Source of the DNA: Pseudaquidulcibacter saccharophilus
GTDB lineage: Bacteria > Pseudomonadota > Alphaproteobacteria > Caulobacterales > Aquidulcibacteraceae
Assembly: GCF_019455445.1 (NCBI RefSeq)
Contig: NZ_JAHWUS010000002.1
Span: forward strand, 248,001-312,000
Direction: 5' to 3'
Length of the DNA stretch: 64,000 nucleotides
Part shown: positions 35,295 to 44,977 of the stretch, piece after piece
Layout of the letters: every line of letters starts with the position of its first letter
Numbering within the stretch: the stretch's first letter is position 1
The notes under the pieces: model-generated
Databases searched by the model: none
Told to the model about the DNA's origin: nothing
The model's input: only the letters and a program-made list of their open reading frames with translations
Made by a program: the position numbers and the translations under genes

Positions 35295-37289
35295 TTAAAA
35301 ACGTTGAGCCAAAGTAATTTTTATTGCCCTATTGCTTCGTGTTGTAATGGCATGTTTTTTATAATTATCCGCTATGAAATAACTATCTTGTTTATTACTT
35401 GATAAGAAATCAATGGCGGCTATATCCATCGATAGGTTATTTCTAAAATCATGAGTATATTTGATACTTGATGAAATTTTACTTGATGTGGTTGAGTTCA
35501 CAGAACCATTTTTCCCTGATTGTTGCACCATAAAAAGTATGGAATTATCTTTATCGATTCTGTATGTACTATTTAATTTCCAGTCAAAAACAATAATCTG
35601 ATGTAATGATTTTTTTGTGTCGATATACCATTCCTGCTTCTTATTATAGAAATTTAAGTCAATCGAATAATCGAATTTATCGCTAATATTATGCTTGAAG
35701 TTAAGGTTTATTCCTTTATTTATCAATTGTTTGATGTTTATGTGTTTTATATAATAAATATTGTTTCCACCATATTCAAAATAATTTTCAATATTATTAT
35801 CATAATTACGCCAATAAAGCGTAGTAAGAAAGCTGAACTTTTTATTTAGGAATTCATAAGATGTTTCATAATTATCTATTGTCCCATTAATTAAATCCTT
35901 ATTCCCAACCTCGAATATATTATATTTTTGTGCAACTTGATTGGGGTTGAAGTTATTGTAATTAATATCCTGAGATTTTCTTGCAAAGCTTATTTTATAG
36001 TTTCCTAATTCTCGAAATTTTATTCCAAAATGAATTGAAGGCAAAAGCATTCTATAATTATTGATATTATTTAAATTATATATTTCATAACGCAGGCCAG
36101 GCTTAATATCAAATTTTCCAAGAGTAGTGTTATATGCAATATAAGCGGCATCTTCATTACTGATAATTCTAAAATTATTTAACTTAGCTTGTTCAAAGTA
36201 ATAAATGTTATCAAGGTCATTATATCTGTGCCTGTAACCGTATTCAAACTTTTTCCCATCTATGTTATATTCGTTATCAATATTGAATGTAATGATATTA
36301 TTGTGAGTATTAGTTTCATAAAAATAAGATTGGTTATTTACCAGATTATAATTTTTCGAAGCTTTATTTTGCGCATCAAATTGCAACATATATTTTTCTT
36401 TTGAATTATCACCATAATTACTAAGTGCTGCAACATAAGAGATACTGTTGTTTGTAGAATTACTTTTATAATCAACTATGTCATCGTATATATCTACATC
36501 ATTTTGAAATGAATATTTTTCCTTTGAATGAATTTGACTATCATATGAAGTTGGCACCATTCCTAAGAGAAGTTTGTTGCTGTTATTTTTTAAAGTATGT
36601 TCAATTGTAAAGAAATTAACAAATAGCCTTGTTTTTATAGTCTGATTAATGCCTCGATATCCCATTCCATCATTTATGTAATCTTCATATTGTTGTTGGC
36701 CAGAATTTTCATCCAAAGATCTCATAAAGCTAAAAAAAGAATATTTATTATTATTGGTCTCATGGTCATAATTTGCATTGACATTTATATTTTTAAGGGT
36801 GTCCCCGGTAATTCTTAACAGTATGTTTTGGGGATTACGTGCCTTTTTATTGCTTATCAGGTTGATTATTATTTCGTCGCCACTGCTACTTTTTGCTCCT
36901 GGATTAGTAGTTACTTCAATTCTTTCAATTTGAGAGGCAGGAATTTGGGTTGCAAGATCCTGTGGGAAATAGCTGCCATCGAGCTGATATGAAATATTGG
37001 TTCGTCCCAAAATGCTGATTTTGCCATTTATGTCTTTTATTGCCCCTGGAAGCCTTGTTACCACGTCTTCAGCAGTTATGGTTTTTGCATCTGGATTAGT
37101 TTTTATATCATAATATCTGGTATCAACAGAGCCGCGTATCTTTGAAGCCCTTACAATAATAACTTCACTATCTTCAGTAGTGTTAATTCCTTGGTTGTTA
37201 ATATCCTGAGCCTTCAACGATTGCGGAATTGTTACATAGGCAAAGGTTATAAAAGTTATATTTGCAAGCACTTTAAGCTTGTTAATCAT
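35295..37289 (-). CDS. TonB-dependent-receptor-like outer-membrane protein, Asn-rich
   Basis: The 664-residue protein has a signal peptide (ending SLKAQ) and a plug domain. The plug contains EVIIVRASKIRG, AEDVVTRLPGAIKDINGKISILGR, SYQLDGSYFP and IERIEVTTNPGAKSSSGDEIIINL. A barrel rich in Asn, Tyr, Ile and Lys ends in TLAQRF with C-terminal Phe. It resembles the CirA/OMP_b-brl_3 group, shorter than typical TonB receptors. Base composition is markedly more AT-rich than in folK beside it, suggesting transfer. The substrate is unknown. It is divergent from a small secreted EF-hand protein. Confidence 0.8.
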   Translation of the reverse strand: MINKLKVLANITFITFAYVTIPQSLKAQDINNQGINTTEDSEVIIVRASKIRGSVDTRYYDIKTNPDAKTITAEDVVTRLPGAIKDINGKISILGRTNISYQLDGSYFPQDLATQIPASQIERIEVTTNPGAKSSSGDEIIINLISNKKARNPQNILLRITGDTLKNINVNANYDHETNNNKYSFFSFMRSLDENSGQQQYEDYINDGMGYRGINQTIKTRLFVNFFTIEHTLKNNSNKLLLGMVPTSYDSQIHSKEKYSFQNDVDIYDDIVDYKSNSTNNSISYVAALSNYGDNSKEKYMLQFDAQNKASKNYNLVNNQSYFYETNTHNNIITFNIDNEYNIDGKKFEYGYRHRYNDLDNIYYFEQAKLNNFRIISNEDAAYIAYNTTLGKFDIKPGLRYEIYNLNNINNYRMLLPSIHFGIKFRELGNYKISFARKSQDINYNNFNPNQVAQKYNIFEVGNKDLINGTIDNYETSYEFLNKKFSFLTTLYWRNYDNNIENYFEYGGNNIYYIKHINIKQLINKGINLNFKHNISDKFDYSIDLNFYNKKQEWYIDTKKSLHQIIVFDWKLNSTYRIDKDNSILFMVQQSGKNGSVNSTTSSKISSSIKYTHDFRNNLSMDIAAIDFLSSNKQDSYFIADNYKKHAITTRSNRAIKITLAQRF

Positions 37290-37633
37290 AAAACATCACC
37301 GAAATTTATAATTAGCTGGCACATAATAAATTAAATACTAGCTAATTGCGTTTTCTTGTTGAAAGATAATCATCCTGCTTTTTGGTTATCTTCTTCTACT
37401 GATACACAAATCGTAACAGTTCTTATTGTTACATATATTGTTATGGTGCTTGCGTATGCCGCCAATGGTGCGAAGACAGTTGTTGTAAAGATAGTTGATA
37501 ATACCATGATTTTTTAAAGATTCATAATAAGCCACCTAAAGCCCTAAAGTTATATATAACTGCAACAGTAACTTTACATTAAGCGTTTTTGCCGTCAACA
37601 ATAAATTGTATTATCGGACGTGGAGATTTTATA
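37290..37633. other. 344-bp divergent intergenic region with inverted repeats
   Basis: This gap between the TonB-receptor-like gene and the EF-hand gene must hold both promoters. It contains GTAACA (37413-37418), eight bases, TGTTAC (37427-37432), and the palindrome GTTATATATAAC near 37547-37558, followed by a GTAAC repeat near 37568. No coding sequence or RNA gene is supported here. Confidence 0.5.
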
Positions 37634-37996
37634 TTGTTTAAATTCGCAAGAGTTAATAATGTGGTTTTTACTGTTATAATTTGTAATATTGTAGTTTTAA
37701 CTTCTGCCTTTGCCGATGATAATGCAAATAATTCAATTAAAAACAGAAAGCTTGATAATAATATTAATGAGTTCATGAAGAATGATGCTAATCATGATGG
37801 TTTGGTATCATTGGAGGAAGTGCGGGCGATGATAAAAAAACAAAATCCAGCATCACCTGATTTTATGATTAACCTTCTTGCCGATAAAGTAATGAATTCT
37901 TTTGATGCGGATAAAAATGGATTTATTTCAAAAGTTGAGGCAGCGATAGCACTTTCAAAAGAAATGAACAATCTTTCATGTACTAAGTGTAAATAG
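37634..37996 (+). CDS. Small secreted EF-hand protein
   Basis: The start is TTG 37634 with GGAG at 37622-37625. The 120-residue product has a signal peptide (MFKFARVN then a hydrophobic run ending TSAFA) and two EF-hand loops: DANHDGLVSLEE and DADKNGFISKVE. These match the 12-residue D-x-D/N-x-D/N-G calcium loop. It ends with CTKC. Probably a periplasmic calcium-binding protein. Its divergent placement beside the receptor-like gene suggests, but does not prove, co-regulation. Confidence 0.78.
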   Translation: MFKFARVNNVVFTVIICNIVVLTSAFADDNANNSIKNRKLDNNINEFMKNDANHDGLVSLEEVRAMIKKQNPASPDFMINLLADKVMNSFDADKNGFISKVEAAIALSKEMNNLSCTKCK

Positions 37997-38066
37997 TTTG
38001 TTTTATAGTACTTGATATATTCATTTCAATTTGATATTCCCCGAACATAACTAGTTAGGAATAAAA

Positions 38067-38420
38067 ATGGCTCGTGTAACTGTTGAGGATTGCGTAGAAC
38101 GCGTTCCTAATAGATTTTCTTTAGTGCTTTTTGCCGCGCATCGCGCGCGTCAAATTTCAGGTGGTGCGCCACTTGCTGTTGACCGTGATCGCGATAAGGA
38201 TCCGGTTGTTGCATTGCGTGAAATTGCTGAAACTGCGGTTGAGGCACCTGATTTGCGTGATGGTTTGATTGCGTCACTTCGTGAATATCGTCCACAAGCT
38301 GTGCGTGAAGAAGAACAATCAGATTTACTTGCACTTGAAGCACCTGTTATTGTGTCAGAAGATGACGTTTTGCGTGCTTTACAGCAAGAACAAGAAGCTG
38401 TCCGCGAAGACCCTTATTAA
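38067..38420 (+). CDS. rpoZ: RNA polymerase omega subunit
   Basis: The 117-residue protein begins with the omega signature [30 protein letters not shown] and has [10 protein letters not shown] after it. It supports folding of beta-prime and forms part of the ppGpp site 1. The acidic C-terminal extension is typical of alphaproteobacteria. It is upstream of rsh, as in most of the class. Confidence 0.96.
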   Translation: MARVTVEDCVERVPNRFSLVLFAAHRARQISGGAPLAVDRDRDKDPVVALREIAETAVEAPDLRDGLIASLREYRPQAVREEEQSDLLALEAPVIVSEDDVLRALQQEQEAVREDPY

Positions 38421-38442
38421 TATTCGCGTAATTTTTCTGTAT

Positions 38443-38488
38443 TAGGTGTGAAAAGTGGCAATTATACAATTGTCAAATTTCACACCTA
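38443..38488 (+). promoter_or_regulatory. Long RNA hairpin between rpoZ and rsh
   Basis: TAGGTGTGAAA (38443-38453) pairs with TTTCACACCTA (38478-38488). After a small internal loop TGGCAATT (38456-38463) pairs with AATTGTCA (38468-38475), with one G-U, around a four-base loop. There is no T-run after it, so it is not a simple terminator. It could be a processing site, an attenuator in the rsh leader or a protein-binding DNA site. Confidence 0.7.
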
Positions 38489-38503
38489 TACTATCTTTAT
38501 TAG

Positions 38504-40690
38504 ATGTTAGCAGAGCAACAAAAAAAATCGCGCATTTTACGCCAGTACGAATTATTAGACTTAATTCGTGCCTATAATCCCAACATCAATGAGGATTTGG
38601 TGAATCGTGCTTATGTTTATGCAACCAAAATGCACGGTTCACAGCTTAGGGCATCTGGCGATCCATATTTTGCGCACCCTGTTGAAGTTGCGGGTATTCT
38701 CACACAATTAAAAATGGACGAAGCGGCGATTGTCACCGGTCTGCTGCACGATACCATTGAAGATACAGAGGCAACCTTTAACGAAATTTCCGAGCTTTTT
38801 GGCGAAGAAGTTGCCACATTGGTTCATGGTGTAACAAAACTTACTCAGCTTGAGGTTACTGCCGAACGTACAAAACAGGCTGAAAATCTTCAAAAATTTG
38901 TTTTGGCACTTTCTAAAGATATTCGCGTGCTATTGGTCAAACTTGCTGACCGATTGCACAATATGCGCACATTGCATTTCATTAAAAAACCAGAAAAGCG
39001 GCAGCGGATAGCAAGGGAAACAATTGATATTTATGCCCCATTAGCAAGGCGTATTGGTGTCAATAAATTCGCATCTGAGTTGGAAGATTTGGCGTTTCGC
39101 CATCTTCATCCCGATGCCTATGAGGCAATCTACGAACAGCTTGAAACAAATCGTATAAAATATGCCCAATCAACCGAAGATGTCGTTAGCAAAATAAATT
39201 TATTACTTTCTGAAAGTGATATGCATGCTGATGTTTCGGGTAGAGAAAAACGCCCGTTTTCCATTTGGAAAAAGCTTGATAAAAAATCGGTATCTTTTAA
39301 CGAGATTTCTGATATTTATGGGTTTAGGATTATCGTTGATACAATGCTTGAATGCTATAAGGCTTTGGCGTTGGTTCATACTCGTTGGCGCTATGTGCCA
39401 GGACGGTTCAAAGACTATATTTCTGTACCAAAAACAAATGGTTATCAGTCTTTGCATACTTCAATCGTAACTAGTAGCGGTATGCGTCTTGAAATACAAA
39501 TCAGGACTGAAGAGATGGATAAAATCGCCGAACTTGGGGTTGCGGCGCACTGGAAGTATAAAAACCACTCATATGGTTATCACCCTGACGAAAATTCACC
39601 GGCAGACCCAATTGAAGCATTGCGGAATATTTTCTCAATTCTTGAAGATGGTGGCGACCCTGAAGATTTCTTTGAAAATGCCAAATTGGAAATGTTCCAA
39701 GATCAGGTGTTTGTATTTACTCCAAAAGGCGATCTTCATGCTTTGCCGCGTGGGGCGACTTCGGTTGACTTTGCTTATGCGGTTCATACCGGAATTGGTG
39801 ATACAATAGTTGGTGCAAAGATTAATGGCATAAATGTTCCACTTAGAACGCCATTAAGAAGTGGCGATATTGTTGAAATTCTTCGCTCTGATGTTCGCAA
39901 ACCGCCACCCAATTGGGAATCTTTGGCAATTACTGGCAAAGCGCGCTCTGGCATTCGCCGTCTTGTGAGAGAGTTTGAACGACAAGAGTTTTCAACACTT
40001 GGTAAAAAGCTTGCGGGACATGCCTTGCGCCGTCTCGGCCTTAATCCAGAAGATATCGATTTAAAAGTTGCATGTGAAAAACTGAAATTTAAAAATATTG
40101 AAGAATTACATGAAGCATTAGGTCGCGGAAAGCTAACAGGGACTGCACTTGCGGAGGCTGCTGTTCCGGGGTTTGTGCGTAAAAATGCACTCGGTGAGGC
40201 AAGAATTTCAATTGATAACGAACACGGTAGTAACTTCTTAAAAGGCGATGGCTTGACAGATGGGGTTGCAATTCATTTTATGGAATGCTGTTCACCTTTA
40301 CCTGGGGAAAGAATTGTTGGTATTCAAAAAGGTGAAAAAGGCATAGAAGTTCACACGATCGATTGCGATAAGCTTGCAGATTATGAAGATAATGAAGAGC
40401 TTTGGATTGATTTGTCGTGGAATGAAGAGGCGCGTAAAAACGGGCTTGCTGTTGGACGCCTTCGATTAACATGTGAAAATACTAAAGGGGTTTTTGCAGA
40501 CGTCGGTAAGATTATCGCTAATTGCGATGGCAATATTACAAATCTACGTGCGGAAAACCGTAAAGAAGATTTTATCGACTTATTGGTTGACATTGAAGTT
40601 GCAGATAATAAGCATTTGAATGTAATTGCTGCAAGTTTGCGTTCACTGCCAAGCCTTATTGAGGTAGAGCGTTTACGTAGTCAGGATTAA
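38504..40690 (+). CDS. rsh: Bifunctional (p)ppGpp synthetase/hydrolase, RelA/SpoT homologue
   Basis: The 728-residue protein has the HD hydrolase domain (AHPVEVAGILTQLK, then LLHDTIEDTEAT), the synthetase domain (DIYGFRIIVDT and VPGRFKDYISVPKTNGYQSLHT), a TGS domain (VFVFTPKGDLHALPRGATSVDFAYAVHT) and a C-terminal ACT domain. Both catalytic domains look intact, as in the single alphaproteobacterial SpoT/Rsh that controls the stringent response and cell cycle. It follows rpoZ and precedes pyrE. Confidence 0.96.
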   Translation: MLAEQQKKSRILRQYELLDLIRAYNPNINEDLVNRAYVYATKMHGSQLRASGDPYFAHPVEVAGILTQLKMDEAAIVTGLLHDTIEDTEATFNEISELFGEEVATLVHGVTKLTQLEVTAERTKQAENLQKFVLALSKDIRVLLVKLADRLHNMRTLHFIKKPEKRQRIARETIDIYAPLARRIGVNKFASELEDLAFRHLHPDAYEAIYEQLETNRIKYAQSTEDVVSKINLLLSESDMHADVSGREKRPFSIWKKLDKKSVSFNEISDIYGFRIIVDTMLECYKALALVHTRWRYVPGRFKDYISVPKTNGYQSLHTSIVTSSGMRLEIQIRTEEMDKIAELGVAAHWKYKNHSYGYHPDENSPADPIEALRNIFSILEDGGDPEDFFENAKLEMFQDQVFVFTPKGDLHALPRGATSVDFAYAVHTGIGDTIVGAKINGINVPLRTPLRSGDIVEILRSDVRKPPPNWESLAITGKARSGIRRLVREFERQEFSTLGKKLAGHALRRLGLNPEDIDLKVACEKLKFKNIEELHEALGRGKLTGTALAEAAVPGFVRKNALGEARISIDNEHGSNFLKGDGLTDGVAIHFMECCSPLPGERIVGIQKGEKGIEVHTIDCDKLADYEDNEELWIDLSWNEEARKNGLAVGRLRLTCENTKGVFADVGKIIANCDGNITNLRAENRKEDFIDLLVDIEVADNKHLNVIAASLRSLPSLIEVERLRSQD

Positions 40691-40704
40691 AAAGGCTTAA
40701 AACC

Positions 40705-41301
40705 ATGAAAACACAAAAAGTATTGAAAATTTTCAAAGAAGCTGGCGCATTACTCGAGGGGCATTTTATTCTTTCTTCTGGTCGTCATAGCCGAAAATTC
40801 TTGCAAAAAGCATTTGTTTTCATGAATCCAGATGCAACAAGTAAACTTTGTAAAGCTCTTGCGAAAAAAATTGCAAAAGAATTTGGTGAAGTTGAATATG
40901 TTGTCTCTCCTGCGGTTGGTGCGATTATTCCCGGCTATGAAACTGCTCGTCATTTAAAAGCTAAATCAATGTTCGTAGAGCGCGAGGATGGGGTTTTTAA
41001 ACTCCGTCGCGGGTTCGAGCTTCCAAAGGGCGCAAAAGTCGTTGTAGTAGAAGATATTATATCAACAGGTCTTTCAGTCCGCGAAACAATTGATGCAATA
41101 AAAGATTTAGATATTAAATTGCTTGGTGCCGCAGTATTAATTGACCGTTCTGGCGGTAAAATTGATTTAGGCTTGCCACTTGTTTCACTTGCAGAATATG
41201 AGGTTGAAAGTTTTGATCCAAATAATCTGCCAGATGATTTAAAAGATACGCCCGCAGTTAAACCGGGAAGTCGTGATTTATCAAAAAATACAAAGAAATA
41301 A
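40705..41301 (+). CDS. pyrE: Orotate phosphoribosyltransferase
   Basis: The 198-residue enzyme makes OMP from orotate and PRPP in pyrimidine synthesis. The PRPP motif VVVVEDIISTGLSVRE and the AVGAIIPGYETA loop are clear; FVEREDGVFKLRRGF carries the catalytic loop. It lies 14 bp after rsh and 3 bp before pdxJ, so it is co-transcribed. Confidence 0.95.
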   Translation: MKTQKVLKIFKEAGALLEGHFILSSGRHSRKFLQKAFVFMNPDATSKLCKALAKKIAKEFGEVEYVVSPAVGAIIPGYETARHLKAKSMFVEREDGVFKLRRGFELPKGAKVVVVEDIISTGLSVRETIDAIKDLDIKLLGAAVLIDRSGGKIDLGLPLVSLAEYEVESFDPNNLPDDLKDTPAVKPGSRDLSKNTKK

Positions 41302-41304
41302 GTT

Positions 41305-42054
41305 ATGAGACCATTAAAATTAGGCATCAATATTGATCATGTGGCAACAATCAGAAATGCCCGTGGTGGGTTACACCCTGACCCGATGCGCGCCGCCATT
41401 TTAGCGCAAGAAGCAGGGGCCGATTCAATTACTATTCACCTACGCGAAGATAGGCGTCATATCATTGATTCAGACGTTTTTGAAATTGCTGGTGGCTTGG
41501 TGATACCGCTTAATCTTGAGATGGCGGCGACCGATGAGATGAAGGAAATTGCCCTCAAACTTGCCCCAGAGGCAGTTTGTTTGGTTCCAGAAAAGCGTGA
41601 AGAAAAAACCACTGAAGGCGGACTTAATGTCATTGATGTTCAAGACAATCTTCGTGAATTCATTTCTGAATTGCAAGATAATGGCTCGCGAGTGAGCTTG
41701 TTCATCGAACCAAATGAAATGCAAATCAAAGCCGCACATTACACCGGTGCAAGAGCGATTGAGTTTCACACTGGCCGTTATTGTGAAGCAGTTGAAAAAG
41801 GTGATTATACAGCCGCATCCGAATGCTTAAGTGATCTTCATATTGGTGCTAGATTGGCTGCCTCACTTGGTTTGGATGTTCATGCGGGGCATGGAATAAC
41901 GTATGACAGCGTTACCGAAATTGCCCGTATTCCTGAAATTTCTGAACTTAATATAGGTCACTTCTTGGTTGGTGAAGCAATTTTTATCGGCCTAAAAGAT
42001 TCAATATCAAAAATGCGACAAATAATGGATGATGCGCGCAGGGTTTCTTTTTAA
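41305..42054 (+). CDS. pdxJ: Pyridoxine 5'-phosphate synthase
   Basis: The 249-residue TIM-barrel enzyme closes the ring of vitamin B6 from 1-deoxyxylulose-5-phosphate and amino-acetone phosphate. LGINIDHVATIRNARGG, ITIHLREDRRHI, LVPEKREEKTTEGG and DVHAGHGITYD are the expected segments. Its substrate DXP is made by Dxs, also encoded in this window. It overlaps acpS by one base (TAATG). Confidence 0.97.
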   Translation: MRPLKLGINIDHVATIRNARGGLHPDPMRAAILAQEAGADSITIHLREDRRHIIDSDVFEIAGGLVIPLNLEMAATDEMKEIALKLAPEAVCLVPEKREEKTTEGGLNVIDVQDNLREFISELQDNGSRVSLFIEPNEMQIKAAHYTGARAIEFHTGRYCEAVEKGDYTAASECLSDLHIGARLAASLGLDVHAGHGITYDSVTEIARIPEISELNIGHFLVGEAIFIGLKDSISKMRQIMDDARRVSF

Positions 42055-42467
42055 TGATAATAGGCATCGGTTCAGATATTTGCCGTATTGATAGGATTGA
42101 AAAATCACTGTTACGGTTTGGCAAAAGATTTGAAAATAGATGCTTTACCAGTACAGAACAATCTATTGCTGAGGGAAAGAAAGCCATAAAGGCTGCATTT
42201 TACGCAAAGCGTTTTGCTGCTAAAGAGGCTTTTGTAAAGGCAATAGGTGGAGAAATAAAAAATTCCCTTAGCTGGCTTGATATTGAGATTGTAAACCTTA
42301 TAAATGGTCAACCTGTGATTAACCTTACTGATCATGCAAATAGAATTTTAAACAAAATCATTCCGCAAGGATTTGAACCCAAATTATTTTTAACTTTAAG
42401 TGATGACTATCCTAATGCTATTGCGTTTGTAATTATTGAAGCAATAGAAATCAAAAAGAGAGATTAA
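42054..42467 (+). CDS. acpS: Holo-[acyl-carrier-protein] synthase
   Basis: The 137-residue enzyme transfers 4'-phosphopantetheine from CoA to ACP. GIGSDICRIDRIEKSLLRFG holds the Mg-binding Asp and FYAKRFAAKEAFVKAIG the second motif with the acidic ligand. Length is normal. It overlaps pdxJ by one base and is directly followed by lepB. Confidence 0.95.
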   Translation: MIIGIGSDICRIDRIEKSLLRFGKRFENRCFTSTEQSIAEGKKAIKAAFYAKRFAAKEAFVKAIGGEIKNSLSWLDIEIVNLINGQPVINLTDHANRILNKIIPQGFEPKLFLTLSDDYPNAIAFVIIEAIEIKKRD

Positions 42468-43313
42468 ATGGCGGACATTACCGAAGCATCGGAAACAGTT
42501 TCAAACAATAGTGATGATAATAGCGCTAAAACTACGAAAAAAGGTGATGCGCCATTGAATGATAAGCACCATGAAAAAGAATCTTTAGGCGATATTATAA
42601 AAACCGTTTTGGGTGCGCTTATAATTGCTCTTTTATTGCGCATAGTTATTTTTCAACCGTTTTCTATTCCTTCCGAATCGATGCGTCCTGGCCTTTTGGT
42701 TGGCGACTATCTTTTCGTTTCTAAGTGGGATTATGGTATTTCGCGTTTTTCGATTCCATTTGAACCTAAATTATTCAAAGGCCGCATCTTTGATAAACAG
42801 GTTGCGCGCGGTGATGTGGTTGTTTTCAAACATCCATACCAAACTAAAGTTGACTATATTAAACGTGTAATTGGCCTTCCAGGAGACAGAATTCAGGTTG
42901 TTGGCGGTCAGTTGGTTATTAATGGTGTTCCAGTAACCCGTGAGGCGTTGCCGCCGGAAATCATAGTTGATTCACGCAATAATACGATGAGCACAAATAG
43001 ATGGAAAGAAACTCTACCAAATGGTAAGAGTTATACTACCTACGATTTGGTCGAAGAAGGGCAGTTTGACAACACCAAAGTTTACGAGGTTCCACCAGGG
43101 CATTATTTTATGATGGGTGATAACCGCGATAATTCGCTTGATAGCCGTGCAGACCCTATTTTGGAGCAAGGCGTTGGTTATGTTCCAGAAGAAAATGTTG
43201 TTGGCAAGGCCAGAATTGTACTATTTTCTTGGGATAGCGGTGTGAGCTTGTTTAAGCCTTGGACTTGGCTAACCGATTTGCGTTATGACCGTATAGCAGT
43301 TCCGATTAAATAA
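42468..43313 (+). CDS. lepB: Signal peptidase I
   Basis: The 281-residue inner-membrane serine protease has one N-terminal membrane segment (TVLGALIIALLLRIVIF) and then the catalytic Ser in FSIPSESMRPGLLVGD. The catalytic Lys is in VDYIKRVIGLPGD and the box-E segment is GHYFMMGDNRDNSLDSR. It removes signal peptides in the periplasm. A 40-residue polar N-terminus precedes the membrane segment. It overlaps rnc by one base. Confidence 0.96.
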   Translation: MADITEASETVSNNSDDNSAKTTKKGDAPLNDKHHEKESLGDIIKTVLGALIIALLLRIVIFQPFSIPSESMRPGLLVGDYLFVSKWDYGISRFSIPFEPKLFKGRIFDKQVARGDVVVFKHPYQTKVDYIKRVIGLPGDRIQVVGGQLVINGVPVTREALPPEIIVDSRNNTMSTNRWKETLPNGKSYTTYDLVEEGQFDNTKVYEVPPGHYFMMGDNRDNSLDSRADPILEQGVGYVPEENVVGKARIVLFSWDSGVSLFKPWTWLTDLRYDRIAVPIK

Positions 43314-44023
43314 TGGCAAAACTAAAACTTGAATTACCTGATGACGCTGAACTTAAAGAGTTGCAAAATGCGATTGCTTATGAGTTTAAGGATAAATCTC
43401 TTCTAAAGCTTGCGCTAATTCATAAGTCTGCCGGTGAGGGGCGTGATAATTTCGAATGTAATGAACGTCTGGAGTGGTTGGGTGATAGGGTTTTAGGGCT
43501 ATTATCTGCTGAATTCTTATATGAAAATCATCCAACGTTTGAAGAAGGCAATTTAACCAAGGCCTTCAACAAATGTGTGTCTGGGGCTAATTGCGCGGTT
43601 TCTGCACGAAAAATAAATTTACAAAAATTAGTTGTCGTGTCTAAAAGCGTTATGCAAAATCAGGGCGTAAATGACAATATTTTGGCTGATGCTTATGAGG
43701 CATTAATAGGCGCAATATATCTTGATGGTGGAAAAGATTATGCTTGGAAGCTGGTTGAGCTTGCAATAAAAACTGCTTCAGAAGCCCCTGATGATGGCAA
43801 AAATTACAAAAGCATGTTACAGGAATGGTTGCAAAAACGTGGACATGATGCACCAAAATATTCTGTTGTAAACCGCGAAGGTCCAGATCATGCGCCGGTA
43901 TTTACGGTGGAGGTAACTGCGATTGGGCAAAGCCTGTGCGCAAAAGCAGGCTCGAAACAGGTTGCGCAGCAAATATGTGCCAAAGAATTTTATGAAAAAG
44001 TGATAAAAAATGCCGATAAATAA
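43313..44023 (+). CDS. rnc: Ribonuclease III
   Basis: The 236-residue double-strand RNA endonuclease has the catalytic signature NERLEWLGDRVLGL, the second acidic site in LADAYEALIGAIYLDGG, and a C-terminal dsRNA-binding domain (KSMLQEWLQKRGHDAPKYSV). It processes rRNA and regulatory hairpins. The gene overlaps lepB by one base and era by 14 bases. Confidence 0.96.
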   Translation: MAKLKLELPDDAELKELQNAIAYEFKDKSLLKLALIHKSAGEGRDNFECNERLEWLGDRVLGLLSAEFLYENHPTFEEGNLTKAFNKCVSGANCAVSARKINLQKLVVVSKSVMQNQGVNDNILADAYEALIGAIYLDGGKDYAWKLVELAIKTASEAPDDGKNYKSMLQEWLQKRGHDAPKYSVVNREGPDHAPVFTVEVTAIGQSLCAKAGSKQVAQQICAKEFYEKVIKNADK

Positions 44024-44975
44024 CCCTGAAAATAAACAAGAAAATTCAAAATGTGGTTTTGTGGCAATCGTTGGTGCGCCAAATGCCGGTAAATCAACGC
44101 TTATGAATGCCTTGGTTGGGCAAAAAATTTCCATTGTATCGCAAAAAATTCAAACAACGCGCTTTCCGGTTCGTGGTATTATCATGCAAGATAATGCGCA
44201 AATCATTTTCATTGATACGCCTGGCGTATTTAATCCTAAACAAAGACTTGATCGTGCTATGGTTGCTTCTGTTTGGACTGGTGCCCGTGATGCTGATTTG
44301 ATTGTGCATGTGGTTGATGCGGGATTAGCGCAAAAGTTTGGTAAATCCGGCTTGCCTAAAGGTGAAGAAAAAGCGCTAGAAGATATTGAACGTACTGAAG
44401 CTGGCATAAAGTCACAAAATAAAAATACGCTTCTTTTGCTAAATAAGATTGATACTGTTCCTAAACATGAATTACTTGATTTAGCGCAATCATTTGCGCA
44501 AAAAGAGATTTATAAGGAAATTTTGTTTGTAAGTGCTTTACAAGAAGATGGCCTTGAAGAGCTTAAACAATGCCTTGGTAAATATTTACCAGAAAGCCCA
44601 TTCCTTTATCCCGAAGATCAAGCATCTGATATACCTTTGCGCCTTATGGCGGCGGAAATTACGCGCGAAAAAGTTTTCCATCGTCTGCATGATGAATTGC
44701 CTTATAATGCCAATGTTGAAACCGATAATTGGAAAGAATTAAAAGATGGCTCAGTGAGAATTGACCAAACGCTTTACGTTGGCCGCGAGGGGCATAAAGC
44801 AATTGCCATTGGCAAAAATGGACAAACTCTAAAATGGATTTCTTCGCAAGCCAGACATGAATTGATGCGTGAATTAGAGCGTGAGGTTCATCTGTTCCTC
44901 CATGTTAAGGTTAAAGATAATTGGCAAGAAGATAGCCGCCACTATACCGCACGCGGGCTTGATTATAAGGCGTAA
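44010..44975 (+). CDS. era: GTPase Era
   Basis: The 321-residue GTPase acts in 16S rRNA maturation and small-subunit assembly. G1 GAPNAGKST, G3 DTPGVF, G4 NKID and a C-terminal KH domain (GREGHKAIAIGKNGQTLKWI) are visible. It overlaps rnc by 14 bases, indicating tight translational coupling. About 10 polar residues precede the core. Confidence 0.97.
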   Translation: MPINNPENKQENSKCGFVAIVGAPNAGKSTLMNALVGQKISIVSQKIQTTRFPVRGIIMQDNAQIIFIDTPGVFNPKQRLDRAMVASVWTGARDADLIVHVVDAGLAQKFGKSGLPKGEEKALEDIERTEAGIKSQNKNTLLLLNKIDTVPKHELLDLAQSFAQKEIYKEILFVSALQEDGLEELKQCLGKYLPESPFLYPEDQASDIPLRLMAAEITREKVFHRLHDELPYNANVETDNWKELKDGSVRIDQTLYVGREGHKAIAIGKNGQTLKWISSQARHELMRELEREVHLFLHVKVKDNWQEDSRHYTARGLDYKA

Positions 44976-44977
44976 TA

